Assembly (NCBI GenBank): GCA_033085395.1
Contig: JANQBS010000123.1
Coordinates: forward strand, 1 to 64,000
Length of the DNA stretch: 64,000 nt
Direction: 5' to 3'
From: Xanthoparmelia taractica
Taxonomy: Eukaryota > Ascomycota > Lecanoromycetes > Lecanorales > Parmeliaceae
The number at the start of each line of letters is the position of its first letter. Position 1 is the stretch's first letter. The position numbers were made by a program, and so were the translations under genes. The notes beneath the pieces are model-generated. The model ran no database searches, was not told the DNA's origin, and saw only the letters and a program-made list of their open reading frames with translations. Shown piece by piece: positions 23,901 through 34,947 of this stretch.

Positions 23901-25046
23901 TCGTATTGGGGCAGTGACAATTTGCCTGAGTATCTCGACGCTCTGATCGTGGCTGCTTACTTCGGACAAACTGCGATGATCAGGAAGCTCGCGTCTAATA
24001 ACCGCTTTAATCCAAGCTGGTCAGCGGGGTTGACATGGGCTTCCCGGATGGGCCACTCAAACGTTGTCAAGGTACTCATCGAGCTCGGTACCCCTTGCAT
24101 GGGGACGATGCTCGATGGTCGATCAGCATTCTCTTGGGCTACAGCAGGTGGTTTCTTCGAGATCTTCGATACACTTCTCGGATGCGATAGAGACCTGATC
24201 AATGTTAGAGATGACCACGGCTGTTGCCCACTCATATTAGCCGTTAGTGGTGGGAATCTGGAAATAGTGGAAAAGATCCTCGGCTCGGAGAACGTCGATG
24301 TCAACCTCAGGAGCAATGAAGGAACCACGCCGATCCATTTTGCCATCAGCAGACCTGATCACTCAGCCGACGAGTTGGATATCTTGCGCAAGCTGCTCTG
24401 CGACCTTCGGGTGGATATCACAGTGCGGGATAAGCGTGACCGAAGTTTTCTGTCCTATACTGCAGAACATGGTTGCACAGAAGCTATCCAAGAACTGCTC
24501 GGTTGTTCGGAGCGACAAGACGATATTGATAGGCTGCTGGACGACAGTGGTGACAGAAGAGGACTCTCACCTCTCAGTCACGCTGCCTGGTGTGGACACT
24601 CCGACACCGTCCGCCTCCTATGCCAAACAAAGAAAGTTGACAGCCAGCTTCAGAGTGTTGATGAACTGGATGGAGCTAACGTTTTCGATATCGCGGCGAA
24701 ACGACAGCATGCTAAAGTCATCAGAGTGCTTGGTAAATATCATCCCGATGGCGTGCATAGCCGCGATTTGACGGGGCGCACACCTCTCTCTGTAGCTATG
24801 TGGGAAACCAATGCTGACGTCATACACGCATTGCTGGATTTGGGCGCAGATATCAACCTCGCCGACGACAACGGGAGAACCCCTCTCTCGCATGGTGTTG
24901 AGAAAATTGCATTGGTGAAACTCCTGGTCGAGCGTGGCGCGGACATAAATCTTCCGGACAAAGATGGTCATACACCTTTGTGGTGGGCACAAAACAAGGG
25001 TCTTAATCTACAGGCGCCATTGATGGAGCTGGGCGCACGCCTATAA
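20939..25046 (+). CDS. Fungal NLR: SesB-type lipase, NACHT, ankyrin repeats
   Basis: The exons I infer are 20939-21202, 21441-21497, 21559-21873, 22015-22183 and 22237-25046, joining to about 1204 aa. The N-terminal alpha/beta hydrolase has FDVIAIHGLNGHPRDTW, the nucleophile elbow FICHSLGGLV and FFGTPHQGSDFA. It is followed by the helical linker LNHEEQQCLNSLA..CEWIL. The NACHT domain has Walker A GELGCGKTTL (about residues 325-334) and Walker B VCVIIDALDEC (about 434-444), with the FLEYA-like winged-helix region after it. The C-terminal part (about 842-1204) is around 11 ankyrin repeats, the last ones close to consensus (TPLSVAMWETNADVIHALLDLGADIN). Such proteins are intracellular receptors of the fungal non-self recognition and heterokaryon incompatibility type: the repeats sense, the NACHT oligomerises, the lipase executes. 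Upstream codons (20662-20940) look like more of the N-terminus in another frame, so the true start is uncertain. Confidence 0.88.
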
Positions 25047-25481
25047 CTATTGCCTTACGATCAAAAGCTTATTGGTATAATTTCCGAACGAGATAGATAT
25101 CTAGATTTTAAGATAGATTATTATACTTGTACTGTATAGAGACAGCATGGAGTCATGAGTAAAGATAAACCAAGGTACTTTGAAGTACATAATCAAGTCT
25201 AGACGCGCACGAGAAGCTCAAAAGAAGTACTTCGTATTTAAATCAAATGTTCTGGTTTGGCTAGCCCGGGAAATGTCGTCGAAATTTATTAGGGTTAGGG
25301 CTATCCCGTACACTGAGATTAGCATCCTTTTTCCACTTTCGCGGGGCAAGGAAGAATCGAATCTTCAGCCGAGGCTCATATACAAGATTTTGGTGGGGCT
25401 CCTCACCTTGGCGTTTGGATTCTTCCTTGACCCGCGAGGCCACTCTCGTTCCCTCCCCTCCACAAACACCGCCTTCAGATA
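25047..25481. promoter_or_regulatory. Intergenic region upstream of FOX2 with telomere-like box
   Basis: No gene seen. Contains TTAGGGTTAGGG at 25289-25300 and GAAGTACTTCGTA at about 25224-25236. The telomere-like box lies about 180 bp upstream of the FOX2 start, in the region where promoter elements would be expected. A regulatory role is inference only. Confidence 0.4.
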
Positions 25482-28400
25482 ATGAACATGTCAGAATTGA
25501 GGTTTGATGGCCAGACAATCGTCGTGACTGGCGCCAGCGGAGGATTAGGCAAGGCCTATGCTTTGTTCTTTGGGGCACGAGGTGCCAATATTGTCGTCAA
25601 TGACCTCGGGGGGTCGTTCAAAGGGTGCGTAAATTCTCCGAATAGCTCTCACACATGCCAACATCCACTGGTCCAACGATCAGGTGTCGAGATCGTAATG
25701 CTCCTTTGTTCCTCTATACTACTCCAGGATTGTTCCCCGCACTCCGAAGCAGCCATGCTAACTTGGGAATCTCAATAGGGAGGGCCAGTCTTCCAAGGTA
25801 TATACAACGTCCTGATGCCTGCTAAGCGAGTGGCCGGTTTGACACAAACATCCCAAGGGAGCAGATATGGTGGTCGACGAGATCCAAGCAGCTGGCGGTA
25901 GAGCGGTGGCCAGTTATGACAGCGTTGAGAATGGCGAAAAGATTATTGACACCGCTATTAAAGAATTTGGCAGGGTCGACATTCTTTTGAACAATGCCGG
26001 CATTCTACGAGATGTCAGTTTCAAAAATATGTCAGATGAGGACTGGGACCTCGTCATCAAGGTTCATGTGAAGGGCGCGTATAAAGTATGTCATGCCTTC
26101 CGAGTCGGTTACGATTGACGGCTAAGGTTATTCAACTCAGTGTGCCAGAGCTGCGTGGCCACACTTTCGGAAGCAAAAGTATGGCCGCGTCATCAACACA
26201 ACGTCCGCTGCAGGCCTCTTTGGAAGTTTCGGTCAATGCAACTACTCTGCCGCCAAACTTTCCCAAGTCGGATTCACTGAGACGCTCGCAAAGGAAGGCT
26301 ATAAATACAACATACTATGCAATGTCATAGCCCCGATAGCCGCCAGCAGGATGACACAGACAGTAATGCCACCAGATATCCTTGAGAATCTCAAGCCAGA
26401 TTGGGTCGTACCACTCGTTGCCGTGCTCGTGCATCCATCGAACAAACACGAGACAGGATCGATTTTTGAGGTGGGGGGAGGGCACATGGCCAAACTACGA
26501 TGGGAGCGTGCCAAAGGTGCTCTGTTGAAGACTGGCCCAAGCCTTACCCCAGGAGCAATCCTGAGACAATGGGAAAATGTCAATGATTTCTCCGAGCCAA
26601 GCTACCCTACCGGCCTTGCAGATTTCATGAGTCTGCTCGAAGAAGCGCAGAAGCTCGGCGAAAATGAGCCGGGCAAGCAACTCGACTTCACAGAAAAGGT
26701 CGTGGTCGTGACAGGTGGGGGAGCTGGGTGAGTCATGCTCTTAGTAGCTATGTGTTAGTGCTAAAGGTCGTAGACTGGGGCGCTCGTACTGCCTCCTTTT
26801 CGCCAATATGGGCGCCTCAGTGGTAGTCAATGACCTTGTCAATCCAGATGATGTGGTTCAAGAAATTCAAAACCATGCCGGAAAAGCCGTCGGTGTTAAA
26901 GCATCTGCTGAGGATGGAGACGCTATTATCAAAGCTGCAATTGATGCATACGGACGAGTCGATATACTCGTCAACAACGCCGGGATTCTGAGAGATAAGG
27001 CTTTTGCTAATATGGAAGACAAGATGTGGGATCAAGTTATTGCTGTCCATCTTCGAGGAACTTACAAGACCACCAAAGCTGCATGGCCATTTTTCTTAAA
27101 ACAGAAATATGGACGAATAGTGAACACGACGAGCACAAGTGGTATCTACGGGAATTTTGGTCAAGCCAATTACGCTACAGCTGTACGTTTGCCTCACGAA
27201 AAACCTCAAGCAGATGCTAAATATGCCTAGAAACTTGGTATACTTGGTCTCTCGCGTGCGCTTGCGCGCGAGGGTGCAAAGTACAACATCAATGTCAATA
27301 CAATTGCACCCAACGCTGGTACAAATATGACCAGAAGTATAATGCCTGAGGAAATGGTCCAAGCATTCAAACCTGAACAGGTAGCACCCTTTGTTGTCGC
27401 GTTGTGTTCGGATCAAGTCCCAAAGTCTCCAACAGGAGGCCTCTTCGAAGTAGGCAGCGGCTGGCATGCACGGACGAGATGGCAAAGAAGCGGCGGACAC
27501 GGATTCCCAGTCGATGTAAAACTTACTCCAGAGGATGTGGTAAAGGTGTGGTCGGATATTGTTAACTTCGACGACGGAAGGGCAGATCATCCGGAGGATA
27601 GCCAAGACGGGTTAAAGAGCATATTGAACAACATGCAGAACAGGAGCAGCGTTGTGGACACAGCAGGAAAGGCAAATCCTGATATTCTGGCCAACATTGA
27701 AAAAGCAAAATTATCGCAATCAGAGGGAACCAAATTCACATACGATGAGAAGGATGTTATTCTTTATAACCTTGGGATCGGTGCCAAGAGGATGGAACTT
27801 CCCTTTGTGTATGAAAACTCGGATTCCTTTCAGGCACTTCCCACCTTCGGGGTGGTTCCCTACTTTGGCGCTGAGATCAGTTGGAGTATGAGTGAGATTC
27901 TCCCGAACTTTTCGCCAATGATGCTTCTCCATGGTGAACAGTACCTTGAGATTCGTAAATTCCCCATACCAACCTCTGCGACCCTTGTCAGTTTCCCCAA
28001 ACTTTTGGAAGTAATTGACAAGGGCAAGTCCGCTGTCATGGTTTCGGGAACAACCACGAAAGACGTTGCGACTGGAGAGGATATCTTCTACAACGAGTCA
28101 TCCGCCGTCATCCGAGGCAGCGGAAGCTTTGGAGGTCCCAGCAAAGGAGCAAATCGAGGCGCGTCGACCGCAGTGTATCAGCCTCCAAAACGACAACCTG
28201 ATGCTGTTATTGAGGAGGCGACGATCGAAGAGCAAGCTGCTCTCTACCGTTTGAACGGTGATAGGAATCCTCTGCACATTGACCCAGACTTCTCGAAGAT
28301 GGGTGGCTTCAAAATTCCTATTTTGCACGGCCTGTGTTTCTTTGGCATTAGCGGCAAGCATGTCTATCAATCATATGGCCCGTTCAAAAACATCAAGGTC

Positions 28401-28562
28401 AGATTTGCAGGGACGGTAATCCCAGGCCAGAAGCTGAGGACCGAGATGTGGAAGGAGGGTGGTAAGGTGATATTTCAGACCAAGGTGGTGGAGACAGGGA
28501 AGCTGTGCATTGCGGGAGCCGGGGCGGAATTGTTGGGAAATGGGAACACAGCGAAATTGTGA
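25482..28562 (+). CDS. FOX2: Peroxisomal multifunctional enzyme type 2 (beta-oxidation)
   Basis: Exons 25482-25624, 25779-25797, 25858-26085, 26141-26727, 26774-27182 and 27231-28562 join to 905 aa (903 if the second [12 protein letters not shown], is used). This matches the usual length of about 900. Two short-chain dehydrogenase domains lie in tandem. The first has [21 protein letters not shown] and YSAAK (about 165-169). The second has [19 protein letters not shown] and YATAK (about 459-463). The C-terminal hot-dog hydratase-2 domain shows [16 protein letters not shown] (about 800-815) and [10 protein letters not shown]. The protein ends in AKL, a PTS1 peroxisome signal. It converts trans-2-enoyl-CoA through the D-3-hydroxy ester to 3-ketoacyl-CoA. 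Exon 2 is a 19-bp micro-exon. Confidence 0.95.
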
Positions 28563-28797
28563 TACAAACATGGATATCTCCAACGGCGTCCTTTAAGTCA
28601 GAGACAGCAGCTATGCGTAACATGTTGAATAGATTTTGTCAAAATATGTCGTATTCAAATGTGATACTCACAAGATGGTACTTGTAATTTACTAAGTAAC
28701 CTAGTACTTTAGGAGGGCGCGCTAAAACGTAGCGGGTTATCTCGTTCGAAATCTGCATACCATCCTCGCCCGCAGCTCACAACCTCGCACAATTACT
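28563..28797. promoter_or_regulatory. Short intergenic region between FOX2 and VMA9
   Basis: 235 bp that must hold the FOX2 3' end and the VMA9 promoter. It contains a GGTACTTGTAATTTAC and CTAGTACTTTAGG stretch near 28677-28713. No other feature is visible. Confidence 0.4.
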
Positions 28798-29231
28798 ATG
28801 GCAAACGGGTCAGTCCTCCATCTAATGCCCTGATATCCTTTACTTTCAAGTGCTTTCCCTTACTGACCCATTCACCTCTGGCAGCGCTAGCATCATTGTC
28901 GGCCTCGTCTTCGTTGCCGTAGCCTCGCTAATCGCCTATTTCTTCTCTCCCAAAGGCGAAAACCAGACGTGAGCCTCCTACATCCTCATAGCTTGACAAC
29001 CAACCCAGCATTACTGAAAACTCGCATCATGCAACAGTGTCTGGCGCAGTTCTCTTATCCTAAGCTTCGCAAGCTGCTACATAATGTGGGGTACTTCAAA
29101 GCTTTCTTTCAACCTGGCTTTCGTACCGAATCAGCGTTGACCTTGGTCTCGTAGCAATAACGTTTCTTGCACAATGGCATCCCCTCATCAAGCCTCTGCA
29201 TTCGGAGCTGAGGCCGGAGCATGCTCCTTGA
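28798..29231 (+). CDS. VMA9: V-type proton ATPase subunit e
   Basis: Four small exons (28798-28808, 28885-28968, 29038-29090, 29155-29231) join in frame to 74 aa, the normal size for this subunit. The protein reads MANGASIIVGLVFVAVASL.. (first membrane helix), then the signature FFSPKGENQTVWRSSLILSF and YIMWAITFLAQWHPLI (second helix), ending LRPEHAP. Subunit e is a hydrophobic part of the membrane Vo sector of the vacuolar ATPase and is needed for its assembly. The first exon is only 11 bp, so automatic gene finders may miss the gene. Confidence 0.93.
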
Positions 29232-30027
29232 GCGCCGCGGACAATTCTTCACATCTGCTGGCCGGTCGTCCAAGTACAAGGTGCATTGGGTTTCTTATTG
29301 TCGAATATGGTTGTGTGGCTACGGTAGCAGGATAGTATCTGCGTTGGCGGGTGCTACGTTTGCTGTCCGAAAATGCACGCTGACGCTTCTTGGAGTAATT
29401 GCTAAGCCGATACTGGAACTCCCTAAAGAGCACCATTGTCACATAACGACTTCTTCCAAAGCAATATCAATCCCAATGTTCTACAAGAGACCGCGTCCTT
29501 CGACTATCTATCAGAGTTCCTTGCAGCTGACACTAGGAGAGGCGTAAGAACACGGCTAGATAGTGTCTATAGGTACGCCAGCTATGCATTCGGCAGCTTT
29601 GATTGCCTTCTGTTATATAGCAGCTTTTTGGAAGAGATCCGGCGCATTTATCTCGTCGTCAACCCTCTGGGCTTAGAGATGATAAATCCGAGAAGAACTT
29701 GATGGATTTGTGGATCAGAGGAGCGATCCTAGAAAGTATTTGCTCGCTCATAAGCTATTACGCCGGCTTTATCAGCCATCTGTATACACCCACGTACATG
29801 CAACAAAAGCCACGATTGCAGCGTGCCGCTACGCCTCATATGCCGACCATCATGCCCCATGCTATGCAGTCCTGGTCGCGTTAGGAGGGTAGGTAGTTAC
29901 TTAGAAACTCTAGCGCCGCGAGCTCTTTACATAGACAGGAAAAATTTACAAAAGTATCGATGACGCCATTCTCGAACGGCTATAAAGCCGGGCACTTCGA
30001 ATTGCGAGCTTGGAAATTGGGAAACAC
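29232..30027. other. Unassigned 0.8-kb stretch between convergent genes
   Basis: Lies between the ends of VMA9 (+) and the RING-H2 gene (-). Short open frames exist on the plus strand: 29436-29702 (..NPNVLQETASFDYLSEFLAADTRRG..) and 29710-29892 (DPRKYLLAHKLLRRLYQPSVYTH..). Reading the other frame around 29602 gives a hydrophobic ALIAFCYIAAFWKR run. These could be exons of a small spliced gene or the decayed remains of one. I recognise no family and cannot fix splice sites. Confidence 0.3.
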
Positions 30028-32882
30028 TCATGATACTGAGGAGAGCCTTGATGAAGACGAAGTCGGGCGTTCATGCCGACCCTCTTTGCTCTCGTCAACG
30101 CCTTGTCCTCTACAAAGAGGGCAAGAATTACGCCCCGTAGTGAGCCACTGGAACCGAGATTATCAGTACCAACCTAATAGTAATTTGGACAAGCACCAAG
30201 GCTTACCACATCGATACAATCACGATGAAATAGGTGAGAGCATTTCTTCAGCTGCCGTACTTCATCGTCGGCCTGGTACTCTTCGAGGCAGACCAAGCAG
30301 CGCTCACTACGGCCTATTCGAATCTGGTTCATACCCCGGGTAGCTTCTGCAACAAGTGTATCCGCCGATCGCTTGATACAATATGTCCCTGAGGCCGAGG
30401 CAACGTCCTCACGACTGGCGACAAGAGGCTTGGCGGGACCCAGGAGGGAGGATAGCAGCGACATGTCTTCATAAGTGGGATTCTGGAGATGCTAGTCATT
30501 AGTATTGATTAACCAGAATTGTTAGAGTATTAGAGGAGTGTAGCATACGTCTGTGAAAAGGCTTGGAGTGGTCAACGCGGGATGATCTTGGGAAAGATTT
30601 GTGCCAACGACGTAAATTAACCAACTCCGATTTCCTGTGGCTGGGGTATCGCCAGTGTCGACCTCGTCCGGTTCTACCACTCCATTTCGTCTAGCTGCAC
30701 CAGCTCCAAGGTCCCGGTGACGCGCAAATTCCGAATCACTCCTTCGCCGGTGCTGCACACGAGTCGCTTGGTCTTCAGGGTCAGGTATCCCCACTTCTCG
30801 CGGATTTTGTGCTGCGAGATCCCGATTTTGCATCGGTGGTTGTTGTATTGCCGAGGTAGATGACGGCCGACGACTGGGCGTCGTAGCTGCAGAAGGGTAT
30901 GCAGACAGGCCGGGTTCTGCGGGAGTAGACGGTGGAGGATGAGGCCCTGGAGGGGATTCAGACAGTGCAGGAGGATCAGCTGGGCCAGAATTTGAAGGTA
31001 TATCCGCAGAGCTTTGTCTACTTGAGCTCACGGTTCGCTGGTGTCGTTGGATATCATAATTAGCAGGAAACGTGTTAAGTCCTCCAACAGACGCACGACG
31101 GTGTGGAAACCTCGATCTGCCATTTCCATGCCTTAATATGCCGCCAGCTCCATGCCTGAGAGAGTTGGTTGAAGCCCTAGGGGAGAAATCCAAAAGAGAG
31201 CCTAAATTAGAATCTCGGGTAGCTATATCTTCGTGAGTGACATTTTCCGAAGGTACTGAGCGAACGCCGACCACCACGAGCGTTACGGTTCTTCCCTCGG
31301 GATCCACAGAAGCACTCTCATCGATTGCCGACTGATTGTCGGCTCTCATACGCACGCCCATCCTCTCCGCAGTTGACGCATCATTCGGGGCTATGATAGT
31401 TGAAGTCTGACTGACGAATCGAAAGACCCGTAAAAAATTCAAAGGGGGTAGTGTACCCAGAGCGCGTGTTGAACCTTGGTGGCCGTCATGAACACGTGTC
31501 TCTCCAGTTAGACTTGTCACATTTTGTAGTGTCCGAAAGAGATTGTTAAGACTCCCATCTAGATCGTCCGAACCAATGGCTTGCATGTCTGGGACAGGCT
31601 GTCCTGACGTTCCGGAAAGCTGGGCAGCAATCGCAGTGGCAGCTAAGTGTAGAATCCGAGGCAGAGGGCCATCATTGTCACGCCTGATCAGCCGACTTGA
31701 TCGTCCTCGTAGCATACTGGGCATCCTGCGACCATCGCGTCTTCCGCCAGACCCACGTTCCGTCCAACGTTCCGTCCAACTAGCGGTCTCATTCCTGGAC
31801 AGAGCACTCTCAGGAGGCTCCGTCACGGGAGTGAAATCTGAAATTCTGTATTCACTGTTACTGGGAGATGATTCAGGTCCAGGGCTATTCAGATCAATGC
31901 TGGGATCCGTGACATTAAGTGGTGGAAGCAGGAAACTAGAATCAGGGGTCGCTGTCAGTCTCGATGGACGGCGAGGAGGTGATTGATGACCATGATCCAG
32001 ACTCGACGCGTTCTGTGTTGGACGGAAAGCTTCAAAAGGTGTCGAGATGGATCGACGGATTCTCGATAGGCGAGCGCCACGAGAGATTGAGAAGAACCTC
32101 GACGGCGAGCTATCGGGGCTCGCAGAAAGTGTCCTTGATGGAAGTGCGTGGCGAAGCGGAGACTGTGTAAAGCCAGAAGAGGGTAGCGATCCATCAGGGC
32201 TGAGAGGAAAGGGACGAGAAATCGTTGCAAGCTCTCTCGGCCGTCTTGGCCCGGAATTCGTGGAAGAACTCGGAGTAAAGGAGCCAAATAAGGACAGACG
32301 ACGACTGCGGTGATCTCCTGCCTCGTTCGTACTACTTGATGGATCATTGTTCGATAACCTTCGTCTTAGGGAACGACCTTCTCCGTGGCTGTGTTGGCCA
32401 TCACCTGGAGCACCGCTTGCTACGTAGCGTGGCATAATCCACGAGCCTAACCTGGCCATTCTGCTAGATCGTCTTGGCATGGGGGACGCAGTGATGTGCG
32501 TGATTGGAGTATTCTGCATACCCAGGTTCCCCATGTCGGCCAGGGGCCGTTCCTCGTGCTGCTCATAGAATATCTCATCTCGAGTTGAAATGTCTCTGCT
32601 GTTTTCCGCTCCTCCTCTTGACACTGGTACTGATTGGGCGGATATCTCCCGGCTGAAGGTTGCGATGGGCCGCGAGGGATGGGAATCTTGTACTTGAGAG
32701 GATGTTGTGGGTGCTTCTGGAATGGGCTGGTCGACGGTAGGCGAACCAGAAGACCACACTCTTAGAGACCGCCCATCTCTAAATTCTCTGTCCTGTACGA
32801 TTTGAGAGAAGCGGCGAGAATCGCGGCGGAGGAACTCTTCTTGATCATGTTGAGACGAAGCACTTTGACCCATGGCGCGCAC
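30028..32882 (-). CDS. Large RING-H2 finger protein (probable E3 ubiquitin ligase)
   Basis: Exons 32882-30549, 30482-30207 and 30147-30028 join to 909 aa. The N-terminal three quarters are low-complexity, rich in Ser, Arg and Pro. The C-terminal RING-H2 domain (about residues 840-882) is CLVC-x16-C-SHLFHRDC-..-WLTTGRNSCPLC, with all eight zinc ligands in place. It is split by an intron immediately before the WLTTGRNSCPLC half. A nearby in-frame ATG would give MGQSASSQ, a good N-myristoylation signal, so the real start may be 32873. RING-H2 domains recruit E2 enzymes for ubiquitin transfer. The substrate is unknown, and the tail after the RING is only about 27 residues. It is transcribed divergently from RRN11. 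Confidence 0.85.
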
Positions 32883-33594
32883 TTTTAGCTATCTAGTCGA
32901 AAGATGATATTGCATGAGGCTTGAGGAGTTGGATCATTCCATAGTGAAAGAAGGGGCCAGCGGAGTAGTTGTAAGACAGGTGGTCCAATCGGGCTTCGGA
33001 ACTGGATGAGGATGGTTTGTGCCTTGCGTGCTAACATCTACGAGCGGCACATGTTTTGTCTTTAGAGAGGACTGTTGAGTGACTCGTGGGGAGTGTGCGA
33101 AGGCTGAGTGTGGGAATGAAAGCTGGGTGAGGATGGCCTCGAGGTAGGAAGAGAGTTTGCAAGTCAGCGGGCGGTGTACTAAATGAGTGGTGGAAGAGTA
33201 GAGTGGTAGTAGGATACCCTTCTGCACCCATATAGGCAGAAAGTATCCTTGTTCCTTGACGATGGTATTATAGGTCTAGCCTTCTTTCGGCACTCACTTC
33301 CATGCTGTTCAATGAAAGGAAAGTTCCCTTCTTTCCCCTCATCGCCATCACAAATATCAGAACTATATGTCTTAATTTCAGGTGCTCGAACATGAAGACT
33401 TCCGTGAAGACTCCTGTGTCAGGATTTCAATATTGTTCTACTTATAGAAATCTGAAGCTTGTAACCCTACGGGGATTGAATTCGAGAGGACAAACTAATC
33501 AATTGCCAAATCAGAACTGCCCCTCGTGCGCTCCTTCTAAAACGTGCTGCAGACTTTGTCCACGCCCATTATAGCCCGACTAGGTTTAACAGAG
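32883..33594. promoter_or_regulatory. Divergent promoter region, RING-H2 gene and RRN11
   Basis: About 0.7 kb between the two divergent start codons. No credible coding frame is seen; open frames on both strands are short and of no recognisable composition. It should carry both promoters. Confidence 0.45.
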
Positions 33595-34947
33595 ATGTCT
33601 TCTGTCCTTCACTTCTCGCCTGCTTTTAAGTCGAACTTGTCAGTTGCAGGTGTTCCTTCTTCTCCTCGCGAGTCATTAAAGAAGCGAAAAAGAGGTCTTG
33701 AGTCGTTGGAGAATAATGGTTGTGAAGGTGGCGGCGAGGTGTTTCAAGTAAATTTTGCTGCCAACGGAACGGGCCTACCATCTGAATCCTCCAACGCTTT
33801 TGTCACTACAGCATTAGCAGCACCAGATATCGAAACATCCCATGGCTACAATGCACATCACTCTCAGATCTCCGGTCACACTAATTACGAAGGATCATAC
33901 GTAAGTGGTGGTCCTCAGCCTTTCCCGCATTATATCACAGAGACTGCGCCTTCGAAGATCAAAGGACGGATCAGTGATGAGCTCGCCACACTCAAGCCGC
34001 CTTTGTATGTTGCCGCAAGGAAGGTGCCTACTGCCACAGCAGAAAAAAGTTCTGGTAGTACGGGGTTACGACAGCATCATCTCAAAACCATGACTGCAGT
34101 CCTGCACAGGTGCCTTTTAGAACGCGATTATATTCGCGCAGGCAGGGCCTGGGCAACGCTTCTCCGAGCCGAACAGCACGGCCAGTCTATGGATCTAAGG
34201 ACACATGATCGCTGGGGTGTAGGAGCGGAGATACTCATGCAACGTGAGACCCAAATGGCGCAGAGGGCCAAGGACCACAGATTTGAAGAGACTTTGAAAT
34301 CAACTTTGAATCTTAGAGTGAAGTCGGAAAGTATGGAGAAGGCCAGAGAGTATTATGAGAGGGTCGTACTTCAGTATCCCTACCGCAACGCGTTTCCCAA
34401 CATCACAGGGGCTCTAGACTTCACCATCGCTTTGTTCAGTCTCTGGATATGTACGGTCAACGAGTGGAGCTCAACAGCGTCCACAATCGCTGGCTGCTCT
34501 AAAGAAGATAATGATGAGACTGATGCAGAAGCGAATGTCAACGTTCAAAGCTCGTCCGCATCAGATAACGAGCCTGATCGCTACCAAATCCGTGAGCAAG
34601 TCGAAAGAGAAGCCCTTAAAGGGGCTTACGAGATCGCCGCTCGACTTAATGGGTTACTCGTATCTCCGCCCTATTCCGACAAGGCTAAGTTATGGAACCT
34701 TTGCGGTGAAATCTCTCTGTGGATTGCGGACCTTTCTATTGGTAGCTTTTTTTCAATTTGCGGCTTAAGTACCGGTGGGGATGACAGAGTTCTGACTATG
34801 GGAAGTTCATCCCCATCGAGAAATGCGAGCCGGAGCATTTCTCTGAGCAAGAAATATAGGGTTGGACAAGAGCGACAGAAAGCCCTTGCAAAGGCAGAGG
34901 AGGCTTTCCAGAGGGCGAAAGTGTGTGGTCCAATTTCGGCGGAGTAG
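33595..34947 (+). CDS. RRN11: RNA polymerase I core factor subunit Rrn11-like
   Basis: Single exon. The start at MSSVLHFSPAF (450 aa) is preferred over the upstream in-frame ATG at 33544. The N-terminal third is disordered with a KKRKRG basic cluster. The conserved region begins HHLKTMTAVLHRCLLERDYIRAGRAWATLLR..HDRWGVGAEIL and continues with tetratricopeptide-like helices. These include MEKAREYYERVVLQYPY, EIAARLNGLLVSPPYSDKAKLWNLCGEISLWIADL and a C-terminal KALAKAEEAFQRAKVCG. This is the pattern of fungal Rrn11 (TAF1A-like), a subunit of the Pol I core factor for rDNA transcription. The call rests on remembered family pattern. Confidence 0.75.
   Translation: MSSVLHFSPAFKSNLSVAGVPSSPRESLKKRKRGLESLENNGCEGGGEVFQVNFAANGTGLPSESSNAFVTTALAAPDIETSHGYNAHHSQISGHTNYEGSYVSGGPQPFPHYITETAPSKIKGRISDELATLKPPLYVAARKVPTATAEKSSGSTGLRQHHLKTMTAVLHRCLLERDYIRAGRAWATLLRAEQHGQSMDLRTHDRWGVGAEILMQRETQMAQRAKDHRFEETLKSTLNLRVKSESMEKAREYYERVVLQYPYRNAFPNITGALDFTIALFSLWICTVNEWSSTASTIAGCSKEDNDETDAEANVNVQSSSASDNEPDRYQIREQVEREALKGAYEIAARLNGLLVSPPYSDKAKLWNLCGEISLWIADLSIGSFFSICGLSTGGDDRVLTMGSSSPSRNASRSISLSKKYRVGQERQKALAKAEEAFQRAKVCGPISAE

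Noticed and set aside
31543..32313. Open frames on the plus strand opposite the RING-H2 gene
   Set aside because: They are antisense shadows of a Ser/Arg-rich low-complexity coding region.
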